Origin: JARRQB01 sp965368585
GTDB taxonomy: Bacteria > Pseudomonadota > Gammaproteobacteria > Chromatiales > Chromatiaceae
Assembly: GCA_965368585.1 (NCBI GenBank)
Contig: CBDUNM010000003.1
Coordinates: 24,909-88,908 of the forward strand
Reading direction: 5' to 3'
DNA length: 64,000 nucleotides
The translations under genes and the position numbers were made by a program. Below the pieces are notes generated by a model that saw nothing but the letters and a program-made list of their open reading frames with translations, ran no database searches and was not told the DNA's origin. Shown piece by piece: positions 8,307 through 16,769 of the stretch. How positions within the stretch are numbered: position 1 is the stretch's first letter; every line of letters begins with the position of its first letter.

Positions 8307-9176
8307 CTATTCTGGAAATACCCGGTAGCCGTCGAACACCGGACCGTCGACACATACCCGCTGCATCGCCGGACCCTGATCGGTTCGCACTTCCACGACG
8401 CAGCCGGCGCAGCCCCCCACGGCGCAAGCCATGAATTCCTCCAGCGAGACCTGCACCGGTAATGCGTACTCGCGCGCGACCGCTACCAGCGCCTCCAGCA
8501 TGGGATGTGGGCCGCAGCCGTAAATCCCCACTTCAGACCGCTGTTGTTCATTCAGCGCATCCAGCCAATGCCGGGCGAGGTCGGTGACGTAACCGTTGAA
8601 ACAGCCCGCGTAGTCCTGCAGGCTGGCCAGACGACTCGCGACACCCCAATCTTCCAACAGAGGCATGCTGCCGATAACGCCGTCGGGCATGCCGTCGACG
8701 AGCATCGCCGAAGGTCTGGCCTTGAAAGGAAAAGGCACTTCCGATCCCAGAATCACCAAGGGCCGGGAAGCGGATCGACGTAGCTCATCCGCCAGAAATA
8801 TCATCGGTGGCATGCCTACGCCGCCCCCGACGAGCAGCGGGCGTCGTTGCTCGACGGCGAAGGACGTGCCGATCGGCGCCAGGCAGTTGAGCGTTTCGCC
8901 CGGTTTGCGCTTGGCCAGCAGCCGGGTGCCGTCGCCGACCACCTTGTAAAGGAATTCCACCCAACCGGCAGCCGCGTCGACGCGCATGATGGAAATCGGT
9001 CGACGCATAGGGCGCATCGGATCGACCGTAAGGTGAGCGAACTGTCCGGCCCGGGCACGGGCGGCGCACTGTGGCGCGTGCAGCCTGAGCACGTATTGCT
9101 CGCCGGCATAGGCGTCGTGCGCAACGACCGGTGCGTCTTCGGCGAATATAGTGCCGCGATGGGATGGCGAATTCAT
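8307..9176 (-). CDS. Dihydroorotate dehydrogenase electron-transfer (PyrK-like) subunit
   Basis: A 289-residue ferredoxin-reductase-type flavoprotein. It has an FAD-binding beta-barrel with the MRRPISIM motif (residues 57-64), an NAD-binding domain with VGGGVGMPPM (116-125) and YGCGPHPML (219-227), and a C-terminal 2Fe-2S site with cysteines 251, 256, 259 and 275. That spacing is PyrK-like. PyrK normally passes electrons between NAD and a type 1B dihydroorotate dehydrogenase (PyrD). No pyrD gene lies in this window, but the gene overlaps the dihydroorotase-like gene by 4 bp, tying it to pyrimidine synthesis. A different partner oxidoreductase remains possible. Confidence 0.85.
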   Translation of the reverse strand: MNSPSHRGTIFAEDAPVVAHDAYAGEQYVLRLHAPQCAARARAGQFAHLTVDPMRPMRRPISIMRVDAAAGWVEFLYKVVGDGTRLLAKRKPGETLNCLAPIGTSFAVEQRRPLLVGGGVGMPPMIFLADELRRSASRPLVILGSEVPFPFKARPSAMLVDGMPDGVIGSMPLLEDWGVASRLASLQDYAGCFNGYVTDLARHWLDALNEQQRSEVGIYGCGPHPMLEALVAVAREYALPVQVSLEEFMACAVGGCAGCVVEVRTDQGPAMQRVCVDGPVFDGYRVFPE

Positions 9177-10486
9177 GATCTGTGCGTCGAGTATTGGTTG
9201 TCATCGCCAAAGACCTGACGGCCTTCGTACAGGGTATGGGTCACTTTGCCGCGAAATTCCCAGCCATCGAATGGCGTATTGTGGCCACTGCTGGTCATGC
9301 GATCGCGATGCAGCGTCCACACCGCGTGCGGGTCGAACACGCATACGTCGGCAATCGCGTTAGGCGACAAGGTTCCGTATGGCAGGCCCAACACGCTTGC
9401 CGGACCCGCGGTGAGGCGCGCGATCGCCGTGGGCAGGTCGAGCACGTCTTCTTCGACTAGGCGTAAGGTTAGCGCCAGCAGCGACTCCAAACCCGAGATG
9501 CCCGGCGATGTTTCCGGAAAAGGGGCTTCTTTGGCGTCGGCGTCGTGTGGCTGGTGATCTGAACAGATGACGGAGATGGTGCCGTCGCGCACAGCCGCGC
9601 GCAACGCCTCACGGTCGGCGAGCGTACGCAATGGCGGCGAAACGTGGCAGTTGGCATCGAATCCGTCGATGTCCTGCTCTGTCAGATGCAGATGATGAAT
9701 AGCGACGTCGGCGCTGATTGGCAGATGGCCGGCAATACCGTCGCGGATCATGCGGGTGGCGGTGGCCGTCGACAGGCTGCGGAAATGGACGGTGGCACCG
9801 GTATGTTCGGCCAACGCGAGGTCACGCGCCACCGCCACAGTCTCGGCGGCGGAAGGAATCCCGGGAATGCCGAGACGTGTTGCCACCGCACCTTCGTGCG
9901 CACAGCCGTCGGCCTTCAGGTGCCAGTCTTCCGGGCGCAGCAGGACCGTCAGACCGAAGGTTGCGGCATATTCCATCGCGCGCCTTTCGACCAGCGTGCT
10001 CGCCAGCGGTTTGCGGGCATTTCCGACCGCTACGCAGCCGGCGCGTTGCAGCGCCGCCATTTCGGACAGCTGCTCACCGGCCAGTTGATGGGTCAAGGCG
10101 CCGATGGCCAGGACCCGGGCGTTACCAGCCGCTTTGGCACGCCGGCGTATCAGTTCCCACACCGCGGGCGTATCGATCACCGGTTCGGTATCGGGCGTGC
10201 AAATCAGCGTGGTGATGCCGCCACGGGCCGCGGCGGCCGTTTCGTTGGCAATCGTGCCTTTGTGTTCCTGCCCCGGCTCGCGCAGGCTGGCCGACAGGTC
10301 GATCAAACCCGGGCAGACGATCTGGTGGGTGGCATCGATCGTCTGCTGGGGTTCGAAGCCCGGCGGTGCGTTGCCGATAGCCAGTATCCGTCCCGCCGCG
10401 ACGTGAAGATCCAAACGTTCGTCGATATGGTTTGCCGGGTCGATAAAACGACCGCCCACAATGCTCAGTGTGTCCCACCCGGTCAC
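9173..10486 (-). CDS. Dihydroorotase-like protein, probably non-catalytic (PyrC'/PyrX)
   Basis: A 437-residue amidohydrolase-fold protein homologous to dihydroorotase. In active enzymes the first metal-binding motif reads HxH inside PGLIDxHxHxREPG; here residues 65-67 are S-A-S in PGLIDLSASLREPG, so both metal-binding histidines are gone. The later region also lacks the expected histidine in VHFRSLSTA. This is the pattern known for the inactive dihydroorotase homologue of Pseudomonas, which is needed structurally by aspartate transcarbamoylase. The start overlaps the end of pyrB by 4 bp, supporting complex formation with PyrB. A separate active dihydroorotase should exist elsewhere in the genome. 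Confidence 0.88.
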   Translation of the reverse strand: MTGWDTLSIVGGRFIDPANHIDERLDLHVAAGRILAIGNAPPGFEPQQTIDATHQIVCPGLIDLSASLREPGQEHKGTIANETAAAARGGITTLICTPDTEPVIDTPAVWELIRRRAKAAGNARVLAIGALTHQLAGEQLSEMAALQRAGCVAVGNARKPLASTLVERRAMEYAATFGLTVLLRPEDWHLKADGCAHEGAVATRLGIPGIPSAAETVAVARDLALAEHTGATVHFRSLSTATATRMIRDGIAGHLPISADVAIHHLHLTEQDIDGFDANCHVSPPLRTLADREALRAAVRDGTISVICSDHQPHDADAKEAPFPETSPGISGLESLLALTLRLVEEDVLDLPTAIARLTAGPASVLGLPYGTLSPNAIADVCVFDPHAVWTLHRDRMTSSGHNTPFDGWEFRGKVTHTLYEGRQVFGDDNQYSTHRS

Positions 10487-11463
10487 CGGTGTTCCCCCGA
10501 ATCCCTGATTTGCATGGCCATGGACATGACCGCCATGCGCACGGCGATGCCGTAACTGACTTGTTGCAGAATGACCGAGCGCGGTCCGTCAGCGACCGCC
10601 GAATCCATTTCCACGCCGCGATTCATGGGCCCGGGATGCATCACGATAGCGTCCGGCTTGGCGTTTTCCAGACGTCGGTCGGTCAGACCGTAGAGCTGAA
10701 AGTACTCGTGTTCGCTGGGCAATAGTGCGCCCTCCATACGCTCCTTCTGCAGCCGCAGCATAATCACCACGTCGACATCGCGTACGCCTTCTTCCAGGTT
10801 GTGGTACACGTGTACGCCCAAGGTACGCGCCTCGGTCGGCAGCAAAGTGCGTGGGGCAATCACCCGAACCTCTGTCACCCCGAGCGTGTTCAGGGCCAGG
10901 ATCTGCGACCGGGCGACGCGCGAATGCAGAATGTCGCCGACGATGGCGATGCGCAGCGGCGCAAAATCCCCCTTGTGCTCGCGGATGGTGAACATGTCGA
11001 GCATCGCCTGCGTGGGGTGAGCATGACGACCGTCACCGGCATTAATCACGCTGACGCCGGGCGCTGCATGTTGCGCGATGAAATGCGCAGCGCCGGATTG
11101 GCCATGGCGGACGACAAACATATCGCTGTGCATGGCTTCCAGATTGCGCAGGGTGTCCAGCAGCGTTTCGCCTTTTGAGGTTGCCGAGGTGCTGATGTTG
11201 AGATTGAGCACGTCGGCCGACAACAGCTTCGCGGCCAGTTCGAAGGTGGTGCGGGTGCGGGTGCTGGTCTCAAAAAACAGGTTGGTGATGATCTTGCCCC
11301 GCAACAGCGGCACTTTCTTGACCGGGCGACCCGGGAGGGTGGCAAAGGACGCTGCCGTGTCCAGGATTTCGGTCAGCAGTTCCCGGGTCATGCCCTCGAT
11401 GGTGAGGAAATGCCGGAGTCGGCCCTTGTCGTCGATCTGATTGTTCTTCGGTGCGGCTGGCAT
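10483..11463 (-). CDS. pyrB: Aspartate carbamoyltransferase catalytic subunit
   Basis: A 326-residue transferase that joins carbamoyl phosphate and aspartate in the committed step of pyrimidine synthesis. The carbamoyl-phosphate motif FFETSTRTR, the HPTQAMLDM motif and the C-terminal MHPGPMNRGVE are all present. The start at 11463 leaves 4 bp after pyrR; an upstream in-frame start at 11508 would overlap pyrR. The N-terminus is longer than in Escherichia coli PyrB, as in the Pseudomonas type that binds the inactive dihydroorotase partner encoded next. No pyrI regulatory subunit gene is nearby, consistent with that type. Confidence 0.96.
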   Translation of the reverse strand: MPAAPKNNQIDDKGRLRHFLTIEGMTRELLTEILDTAASFATLPGRPVKKVPLLRGKIITNLFFETSTRTRTTFELAAKLLSADVLNLNISTSATSKGETLLDTLRNLEAMHSDMFVVRHGQSGAAHFIAQHAAPGVSVINAGDGRHAHPTQAMLDMFTIREHKGDFAPLRIAIVGDILHSRVARSQILALNTLGVTEVRVIAPRTLLPTEARTLGVHVYHNLEEGVRDVDVVIMLRLQKERMEGALLPSEHEYFQLYGLTDRRLENAKPDAIVMHPGPMNRGVEMDSAVADGPRSVILQQVSYGIAVRMAVMSMAMQIRDSGEHR

Positions 11464-11467
11464 GGGT

Positions 11468-12016
11468 TCAGTCTTCGGACGCGTGCCTGGACCTGCGTCG
11501 TTCGGCAATCTCCAGGCTGAGCGGATCAGGACCGATCAATCGAATGTGTTCGTCGGCGGTCAGCGGCGGCTCCAGTCCGACAACGTCGGGCTGAATGGGT
11601 AATTCGCGGCCGCTGCGTTCGATCAGGGCCACCAGAATGACGGAAGCGGGGCGGCCGAAATCGAATATTTCGTTCAGCGCGGCGCGGATGGTGCGCCCGC
11701 TTTGCACCACGTCGTCGACCAGAACGACGTGGCGGTCTTCGACATCGAAAGGCACCTGCGAGGGACGAACCTGCGGGTTCATGCCGATCCGTGTGAAATC
11801 ATCGCGATAAAAGCTGATGTCCAGGGTGGCCAACTGCTCTTTGAAACCAAGCTTCCGGTGCAGATGTTCAGCTACCCAGGCACCGCCCGTGTGAATGCCG
11901 ATCATTGCCGGATTTTTGATCCTGCGCGTCGCGAGTTCGGTGTCGAGCATGCCGGCGACGCCGTCGATGATGCCCAGGATCGCCGCGTGCTGCATGAAGT
12001 TTCGGATGTCGGTCAT
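11468..12016 (-). CDS. pyrR: PyrR bifunctional regulator / uracil phosphoribosyltransferase-like protein
   Basis: A 182-residue type I phosphoribosyltransferase-fold protein. The PRPP-binding loop is visible as VVLVDDVVQSGRT, with the RPSQVPFDVEDRHV segment typical of PyrR just before it. In Gram-positive bacteria PyrR binds pyr mRNA and causes attenuation; in gammaproteobacteria it is found at the head of the pyrR-pyrB operon and its regulatory role is less well defined. It is 4 bp from pyrB and 126 bp downstream of ruvX on the same strand. I did not recognise a PyrR-binding attenuator in that spacer. Confidence 0.93.
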   Translation of the reverse strand: MTDIRNFMQHAAILGIIDGVAGMLDTELATRRIKNPAMIGIHTGGAWVAEHLHRKLGFKEQLATLDISFYRDDFTRIGMNPQVRPSQVPFDVEDRHVVLVDDVVQSGRTIRAALNEIFDFGRPASVILVALIERSGRELPIQPDVVGLEPPLTADEHIRLIGPDPLSLEIAERRRSRHASED

Positions 12017-12142
12017 TGGAATCGCTTTACCGGGTCGCGCCTTAGGCGTCTATTTTGCGGGTTGTGGTCGGACTGGCCAAGTTGTTTGGTCAATATTCGA
12101 TCGGGCAGTGCCTCGCGCTGCTGGCGGCGTTTCGGGTTGGAG

Positions 12143-12568
12143 TCATGTCTCCCGCCGCTGCTCGTCGCTATTGTCCGCCAACCAGGTTTCCAGAATCAGT
12201 TTCGCCGCCACGGCGTCAACGCGATCGCGATTGCGGTGGGCCTCCTTGCCAAGGCGGGTCCAGGCTTCCCGGGAAGTCAGGCGTTCGTCGACCAGGTGAA
12301 CACGAAGCTGGTAACGTCCCTCGAGTTGCCGTGCGAATCGCTTGGCGGGTTCCGCCGCCTCGGCTTCGCGGTCGCTCATCTCGAACGGAAGACCGACCAC
12401 CAGCGCATTCGGCTGCCAATCGGAGATCAACCGGTTGATCCTGTCCCAATCGGGTTTCTGGCGTACGCTGGCGAGCGTCACGAGCGGCGTGGCGGTGCCG
12501 GTCTGCGTTTGGCCGACCGCCACTCCGATGCGTCTGGTGCCGAAGTCGAAGCCCAACAAGGTAGCCAT
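12143..12568 (-). CDS. ruvX: Holliday junction resolvase-like / pre-16S rRNA nuclease YqgF
   Basis: A 141-residue RNase H-fold nuclease. The N-terminal LLGFDFGTRRIGVAVGQ holds the first catalytic aspartate, GLPFEMSD is the second motif, and VHLVDERLTS with the downstream RDRVDAVAA segment holds the remaining acidic residues. YqgF is implicated in 5'-end maturation of 16S rRNA and was earlier proposed as a Holliday-junction resolvase. It lies 17 bp downstream of yqgE, an association conserved across proteobacteria. Confidence 0.94.
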   Translation of the reverse strand: MATLLGFDFGTRRIGVAVGQTQTGTATPLVTLASVRQKPDWDRINRLISDWQPNALVVGLPFEMSDREAEAAEPAKRFARQLEGRYQLRVHLVDERLTSREAWTRLGKEAHRNRDRVDAVAAKLILETWLADNSDEQRRET

Positions 12569-12585
12569 TGACTCGGGCCGTCGGG

Positions 12586-13149
12586 TCAGGCGTGGCCGGC
12601 CTCGGTGCTCAGCAGACTCAGGTCGACGCCCAACAGGCGGGCGGCGGCCGTCCAGCGGTCTTTCGAGGGCACGTCGAATATGACTTCCGGGTCGGCTGGT
12701 CCGCTCAACCAGGCATTGTGCTGAATCTCGTTCTCGAGCTGGCCGGCTCCCCAGCCGGCGTATCCCAGCGCGACCAGGCTGCGTGACGGGCCGGTGCCGT
12801 GGGCAATCGCTTCGAGTATGTCGCGCGAGGTGGTTATGCTGATGTCCTCGGTAATGGCCAGGGTCGAATCCCAGCGGTCCCGGTTGGGGTGAAGGACGAA
12901 ACCGCGTTCCGTGTCGACCGGGCCGCCAACGTAGACGATCTGCTCACCGCGCTCCCGTTCGGTGGCGGTAATCTGCATGTGCTCGAGCACGTCGGCCAGA
13001 TGCAGTTCCGATGGCCGGTTGACGACGATTCCCATGGCCCCATGCGTGTCGTGCTCGCAGATGTAGGTCACGGTCCGCGAAAAATTCTCGTCCTCGAGGC
13101 CCGGCATGGCGATCAGGAATTGGTTTTTAAGAGAAACGTTCTCGTCCAT
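12586..13149 (-). CDS. YqgE/AlgH family protein
   Basis: A 187-residue protein of the YqgE/AlgH family, recognised by the FLIAMPGLEDENFSRTVTYICEH opening, the GAMGIVVNRP motif and the C-terminal GYAGWGAGQLENE motif. The molecular function is unknown; the name AlgH came from an alginate-regulation locus in Pseudomonas. The start at 13149 gives MDENVSLKNQ, matching family N-termini; a longer frame from 13182 adds 11 residues. It lies between tonB (73 bp away) and ruvX in the conserved order. Confidence 0.93.
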   Translation of the reverse strand: MDENVSLKNQFLIAMPGLEDENFSRTVTYICEHDTHGAMGIVVNRPSELHLADVLEHMQITATERERGEQIVYVGGPVDTERGFVLHPNRDRWDSTLAITEDISITTSRDILEAIAHGTGPSRSLVALGYAGWGAGQLENEIQHNAWLSGPADPEVIFDVPSKDRWTAAARLLGVDLSLLSTEAGHA

Positions 13150-13222
13150 CGCCGTAGTATCGTGCCCGCGCGCCCCAGCCACAAGTGCTAATCCGGGTAC
13201 GCGCTTTCGATTTTGGACGATA

Positions 13223-14113
13223 CTACTTCGAAAACAACCGGTTGCCGCTGAGGAACTGCCAGGTGCGGGTAATGTCCAGGATGTCCACCTCCTCCCGTAT
13301 ATCCGGTGGCAGGGGGGCGTAAGGCGCTGCCAGTTCGACTATCCTGATCGCCGCGTCGTCCAGTAGCTTGTGCCCCGAAGAGCGCACCAGGCGTATCTGG
13401 TCGACGCTCCCGTCAGTCCTGATCGCGACGTGCAGCATCAGGTTTCCATGGAGTTTCTTTTGCTTGGCTTCATCGGGGTAATTGAGATTGCCGATGCGTT
13501 CGACCTTCTTGCGCCAGGCCTCGAGATAGGTCGCGTATTTGTACTCCTGAGTGCTCGCGTTGATCGCCTTACGGCGCAGCTTGCGGGAGGTGTTGATCGA
13601 TCTTCGGTCGAGTTCGGAGGTCAGTCGATCGATTTCCTGTTGGGTGCTGGCCAGCAACTGCGCGACATCCGGCCGCGCCGGTGCTCGAACCGGCGGTTTC
13701 GGTTCCTCGCGAAGCTCCGCGCGCTTGGCCTTGGTGGCCGTCAGCAAGGGTATTTCACGTGACCGTTCAGGCCGCGCCGCGCCGGCGCGTTCGATTTCGC
13801 GCTTCGGCTTGGGTTTCGGCTTGACAGCGGGCGGGCTGGGCGGTGCGGCAGGTCGTTCCTCGGCCTGACGCTCCGCGCCACCTTGCTGGCTGACCTGCGC
13901 CAGAAAATCGGGATCGTCGGGCTTTTTGGGGATTTCCTTGGGTTTGACCAGGGTGACGTCCAGGGTGCGTTCCGGTTCGGGCGGGGTGCCGCGATGGATG
14001 TCGAAACTGATGCCCATAATGACCAGCGCGTGCAACGCCGCCGCGACGATCAGCGCGATGCCGAGCACATCCCGGGAGCGTTTGGTTGACCAGAGTTGCG
14101 CGCCGCTCATCAT
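13223..14113 (-). CDS. tonB: TonB family energy transducer
   Basis: A 296-residue protein with a single N-terminal membrane helix (about residues 15-35), a long Pro/Lys-rich periplasmic linker (about 60-150), a helical stretch and a C-terminal TonB domain with YLEAWRKKVERIGN and the LMLHVAIRTDGSVDQIRLVRSSG core (about 205-285). TonB proteins pass proton-motive energy from ExbB/ExbD to outer-membrane receptors. The position between yqgE and gshB corresponds to tonB3 of Pseudomonas aeruginosa, which has been linked to twitching motility; that link is inference here. The gene begins with two adjacent ATGs and overlaps the end of apbE. Confidence 0.9.
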   Translation of the reverse strand: MMSGAQLWSTKRSRDVLGIALIVAAALHALVIMGISFDIHRGTPPEPERTLDVTLVKPKEIPKKPDDPDFLAQVSQQGGAERQAEERPAAPPSPPAVKPKPKPKREIERAGAARPERSREIPLLTATKAKRAELREEPKPPVRAPARPDVAQLLASTQQEIDRLTSELDRRSINTSRKLRRKAINASTQEYKYATYLEAWRKKVERIGNLNYPDEAKQKKLHGNLMLHVAIRTDGSVDQIRLVRSSGHKLLDDAAIRIVELAAPYAPLPPDIREEVDILDITRTWQFLSGNRLFSK

Positions 14114-15204
14114 TCGTTCAGCGACGGCCCTGGAGGCAGCGGCTTGCTGACGATGATCGTCCCGTCCTGCCTGATCAGTTGTACGCGGGCATGCATGCGG
14201 GGATTCATGTGTATTTTTCCCTCCGCATCGACCAACAGGACGTACTCGATGCCCATGCGGGTCGCGATGCGATGCCAGTCGCTCGGACCTGCGACGAACA
14301 GGGCGGTGGCGGCTGCGTCAGCGGTTGCCGCGTCGGTGTGAATGACGGTGACCGATGCGGTGTCCGTGGCAGGATGACCGGAGCGCGGATCGATGATGTG
14401 ATGGAACAGTTTGTTTTCCCAGGTGTAATTACGTTCATAGTTGCCGGAGGTGAAGACGCTTTCATCGCCCTGAATATCGACGAACCCAAACACGCCGCCG
14501 CCGCTGGGATTGCGAATCGCGACCCGCCATGGATGACCGTCGCGCGAGCCGATGGCACGCAGGTCGCCGCCGGCTTTGACAATTGCGTCGCGAATGCCGA
14601 ATTCGCGCAGGCGCTGGACCGCCATATCGATGCCGTAGCCCTTACCGAAACCGCCGAAATCCAGTTGCACGGCCGGATTTTCGGACCGCAGGCGAAAGCC
14701 GTCGATGACAATGTCCGACATACGTGGATTGAGTGCAACCAGCCGGCTGATCTCAGCCTCATCCGGAGGCGCCTTGCACTCGGGGCTGTCGGTATGAAAT
14801 CCCCACAGATGCACAAGGCGTCCGATCGCCGGATTGAACAGGTTTTCGCTCGCCTCCGCCAAATCCTTAGAGCGCGCAATCAGCGGCAGTACGGAGGGCG
14901 GGGCGGCGAAAGTCAGGCCGTCTTTGAGCAGGCGGTTGGTGCGGGTGACAGGGCCGGGTTCCCAGGCGTGCCATGCCTGATGCATATATTCGAAATCTTT
15001 CGCGATCGCCTCGCTGATAAATTGCGCGTGTTCACGGCGCGCGCCAATGATGCTCAGATCCATCAAAGTGCCGAACGCCAGGAAGCGACTGTTAAAAACC
15101 GGGTCCGTCCGGTCGCAGGCGGCCAAACCTGCTAATCCCAGCAGCATGATGGGCCACATGGAGTTGTGGCGCGAAATCCGGCGTGGCGAGGGAGGTTGGC
15201 TCAT
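14110..15204 (-). CDS. apbE: FAD:protein FMN transferase ApbE, lipoprotein
   Basis: A 364-residue enzyme that attaches FMN to threonine residues of exported flavoproteins such as Rnf or Nqr subunits, using FAD. The N-terminus carries a lipoprotein signal ending GLAAC, so it should be anchored in the periplasm. Family motifs seen: LDFGGFGKGYGID, KAGGDLRAIG and HHIIDPRSGHP. The start at 15204 gives the lipoprotein signal and overlaps the gshB stop by 3 bp; the longer frame of 427 residues would run through gshB. It is inserted between tonB and gshB, where Pseudomonas has no such gene. The flavoprotein target is not in this window. Confidence 0.94.
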   Translation of the reverse strand: MSQPPSPRRISRHNSMWPIMLLGLAGLAACDRTDPVFNSRFLAFGTLMDLSIIGARREHAQFISEAIAKDFEYMHQAWHAWEPGPVTRTNRLLKDGLTFAAPPSVLPLIARSKDLAEASENLFNPAIGRLVHLWGFHTDSPECKAPPDEAEISRLVALNPRMSDIVIDGFRLRSENPAVQLDFGGFGKGYGIDMAVQRLREFGIRDAIVKAGGDLRAIGSRDGHPWRVAIRNPSGGGVFGFVDIQGDESVFTSGNYERNYTWENKLFHHIIDPRSGHPATDTASVTVIHTDAATADAAATALFVAGPSDWHRIATRMGIEYVLLVDAEGKIHMNPRMHARVQLIRQDGTIIVSKPLPPGPSLNE

Positions 15205-16151
15205 GCTTCGAGTTTTTCCGCGATACAATCCATCAATTGACCACCGATATTCAGTTCGTAGAGGTCGTCTAGCTCCCGGATACAGGTCGGGCTGGTGACA
15301 TTGATCTCGGTGAGATAGTCCCCGATGACGTCCAGGCCGGCAAATATAATGCCCGCGTCGCGTAAACGGGGCGCGACCTGTTCGACAATCCATTTGTCGC
15401 GATCGGTCAAGGCGACGCCGTGCCCCACGCCGCCCGCGGCGAGGTTGCCGCGCGTCTCGCCGGCCTGGGGTACGCGTGCATAGGCGTAGGGCACGGCCGC
15501 GCCGTCGACCACGAGGATGCGTTTGTCACCGGCACTGATCTCGGGGATGAAGCGTTGGCCCAGGGCGAACCGGCGGCCGTGCGCGGTCAAGGTCTCGAAG
15601 ATGACGTTTTTGTTCGGATCGTCCACCCGCACCCGGAAAATCGAAGCCCCTCCCATGCCGTCCAGCGGCTTGATGATCATATCCTGATGCGCGTCCAGAA
15701 ACTGCTGAAATGCCCGCGCTTCGCGACTGACCAGGTAAGGGGGGCAGCATTGCGGGAACCAAGCGGTGTAAAGCTTTTCATTGGCGTTGCGTAATGCCGC
15801 AGGGCGGTTCACGATCAGGCACCCGGCGGCTTCGGCTTGTTCGAGGATATAAGTACTGAAGACATATTCCATATCGAACGGCGGGTCCTTACGCATCAGC
15901 AATACGTCGAGCTCGCTTAACGGCGCTAGTCGTTCAGCACCCGATTTGTACCAGTCGCGGGGGTTGTCGCGGACGCTCAGGGATCGCATCCGTCCCAGGG
16001 CCACGCCGTCGCGCAAACTGAGGTCGTCTTGCTCCATGTACCATAGCGGCCAACCCCTGCGTTGCGCTTCGAGCAGCATCGCGAAGGTACTGTCTTTTGC
16101 GATCTTTATCTGCGCAATGGGATCCATTACTACGCCTAACGCGAACTGCAT
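15201..16151 (-). CDS. gshB: Glutathione synthetase
   Basis: A 316-residue ATP-grasp enzyme that adds glycine to gamma-glutamylcysteine. The MDPIAQIKIAKDSTFAML segment, MRKDPPFDMEYVF, IIKPLDGMGGASIF (ATP-grasp loop) and the C-terminal DVIGDYLTEINVTSPT motif are characteristic. The N-terminus has about eight residues before the usual VMDPI, similar to other relatives. It is the first gene of a minus-strand group with apbE and tonB. The opposite strand begins the Pil-Chp operon about 600 bp away, the same association with pilG as in Pseudomonas. Confidence 0.96.
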   Translation of the reverse strand: MQFALGVVMDPIAQIKIAKDSTFAMLLEAQRRGWPLWYMEQDDLSLRDGVALGRMRSLSVRDNPRDWYKSGAERLAPLSELDVLLMRKDPPFDMEYVFSTYILEQAEAAGCLIVNRPAALRNANEKLYTAWFPQCCPPYLVSREARAFQQFLDAHQDMIIKPLDGMGGASIFRVRVDDPNKNVIFETLTAHGRRFALGQRFIPEISAGDKRILVVDGAAVPYAYARVPQAGETRGNLAAGGVGHGVALTDRDKWIVEQVAPRLRDAGIIFAGLDVIGDYLTEINVTSPTCIRELDDLYELNIGGQLMDCIAEKLEA

Positions 16152-16769
16152 GCGGGACTCCTGTGGTTCAGGGATTATCAGGTTTGGCAGGTGACGCGGT
16201 GTTTCCGCTTCTCCCCGGCAACGAAGCCGCCAATTGTTGCAGACCTATCGGACGCTTGCTATGTTCCAAGCGCTAGTTTCCCGAGTCAGAAGTTCGTAAC
16301 GCTTCAGCGTGCCTGTACGGGATTTGCAGCCAGGAGCGCGCGCGATGTCTGGCCATGGCTAACGCGCACGAACGCAACACCGCTGCAAGCCCGTCCGGCC
16401 GCATTGTCGCGGTGGTTCGCCTCGACGAGGCGAGATGCTCATGGCTCGATCTTCCAGTTTTACGCCAGACGGCCGATAAATCGTTCGCAGGGAGAATGCC
16501 GGGATGTGGCGAGTGGATTCGAGCACCCACGCCGCCCATGCGGCGCGGTGAATTTGTCCCCGGACACTCGCGCCAGCAACTCTGCGGTCGGCGCCTGCGG
16601 CGCGAACCGCCCGGGAGGTCGTGTGAACGTGTGCGTGAAATCAACAACTTAGCGGCTGATTAATGATAGGGTGGGCCGGCGCTGTCGTAAACTAAACGAA
16701 GGTCTGCTTAACCCATAGTCGTCTAACATAGGCTCAGACGTGCTGCATTGATGAATACGAGACAACGCC
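16152..16769. other. Long spacer between gshB and the Pil-Chp operon
   Basis: These 618 bp hold the divergent promoters of gshB and the rhodanese-pilG operon. Open frames of 100 to 150 codons exist on both strands but overlap one another, have no recognisable protein features and lack good ribosome-binding sites. I see no tRNA or known small RNA. The stretch 16660-16740 is less GC-rich than its surroundings and is the likeliest place for the operon promoter. Confidence 0.4.

Noticed and set aside
16191..16663. Open frames of 102 to 153 codons on both strands upstream of the rhodanese gene
   Set aside because: They overlap each other, lack ribosome-binding sites and show no protein-like features; GC-rich DNA gives such frames by chance.
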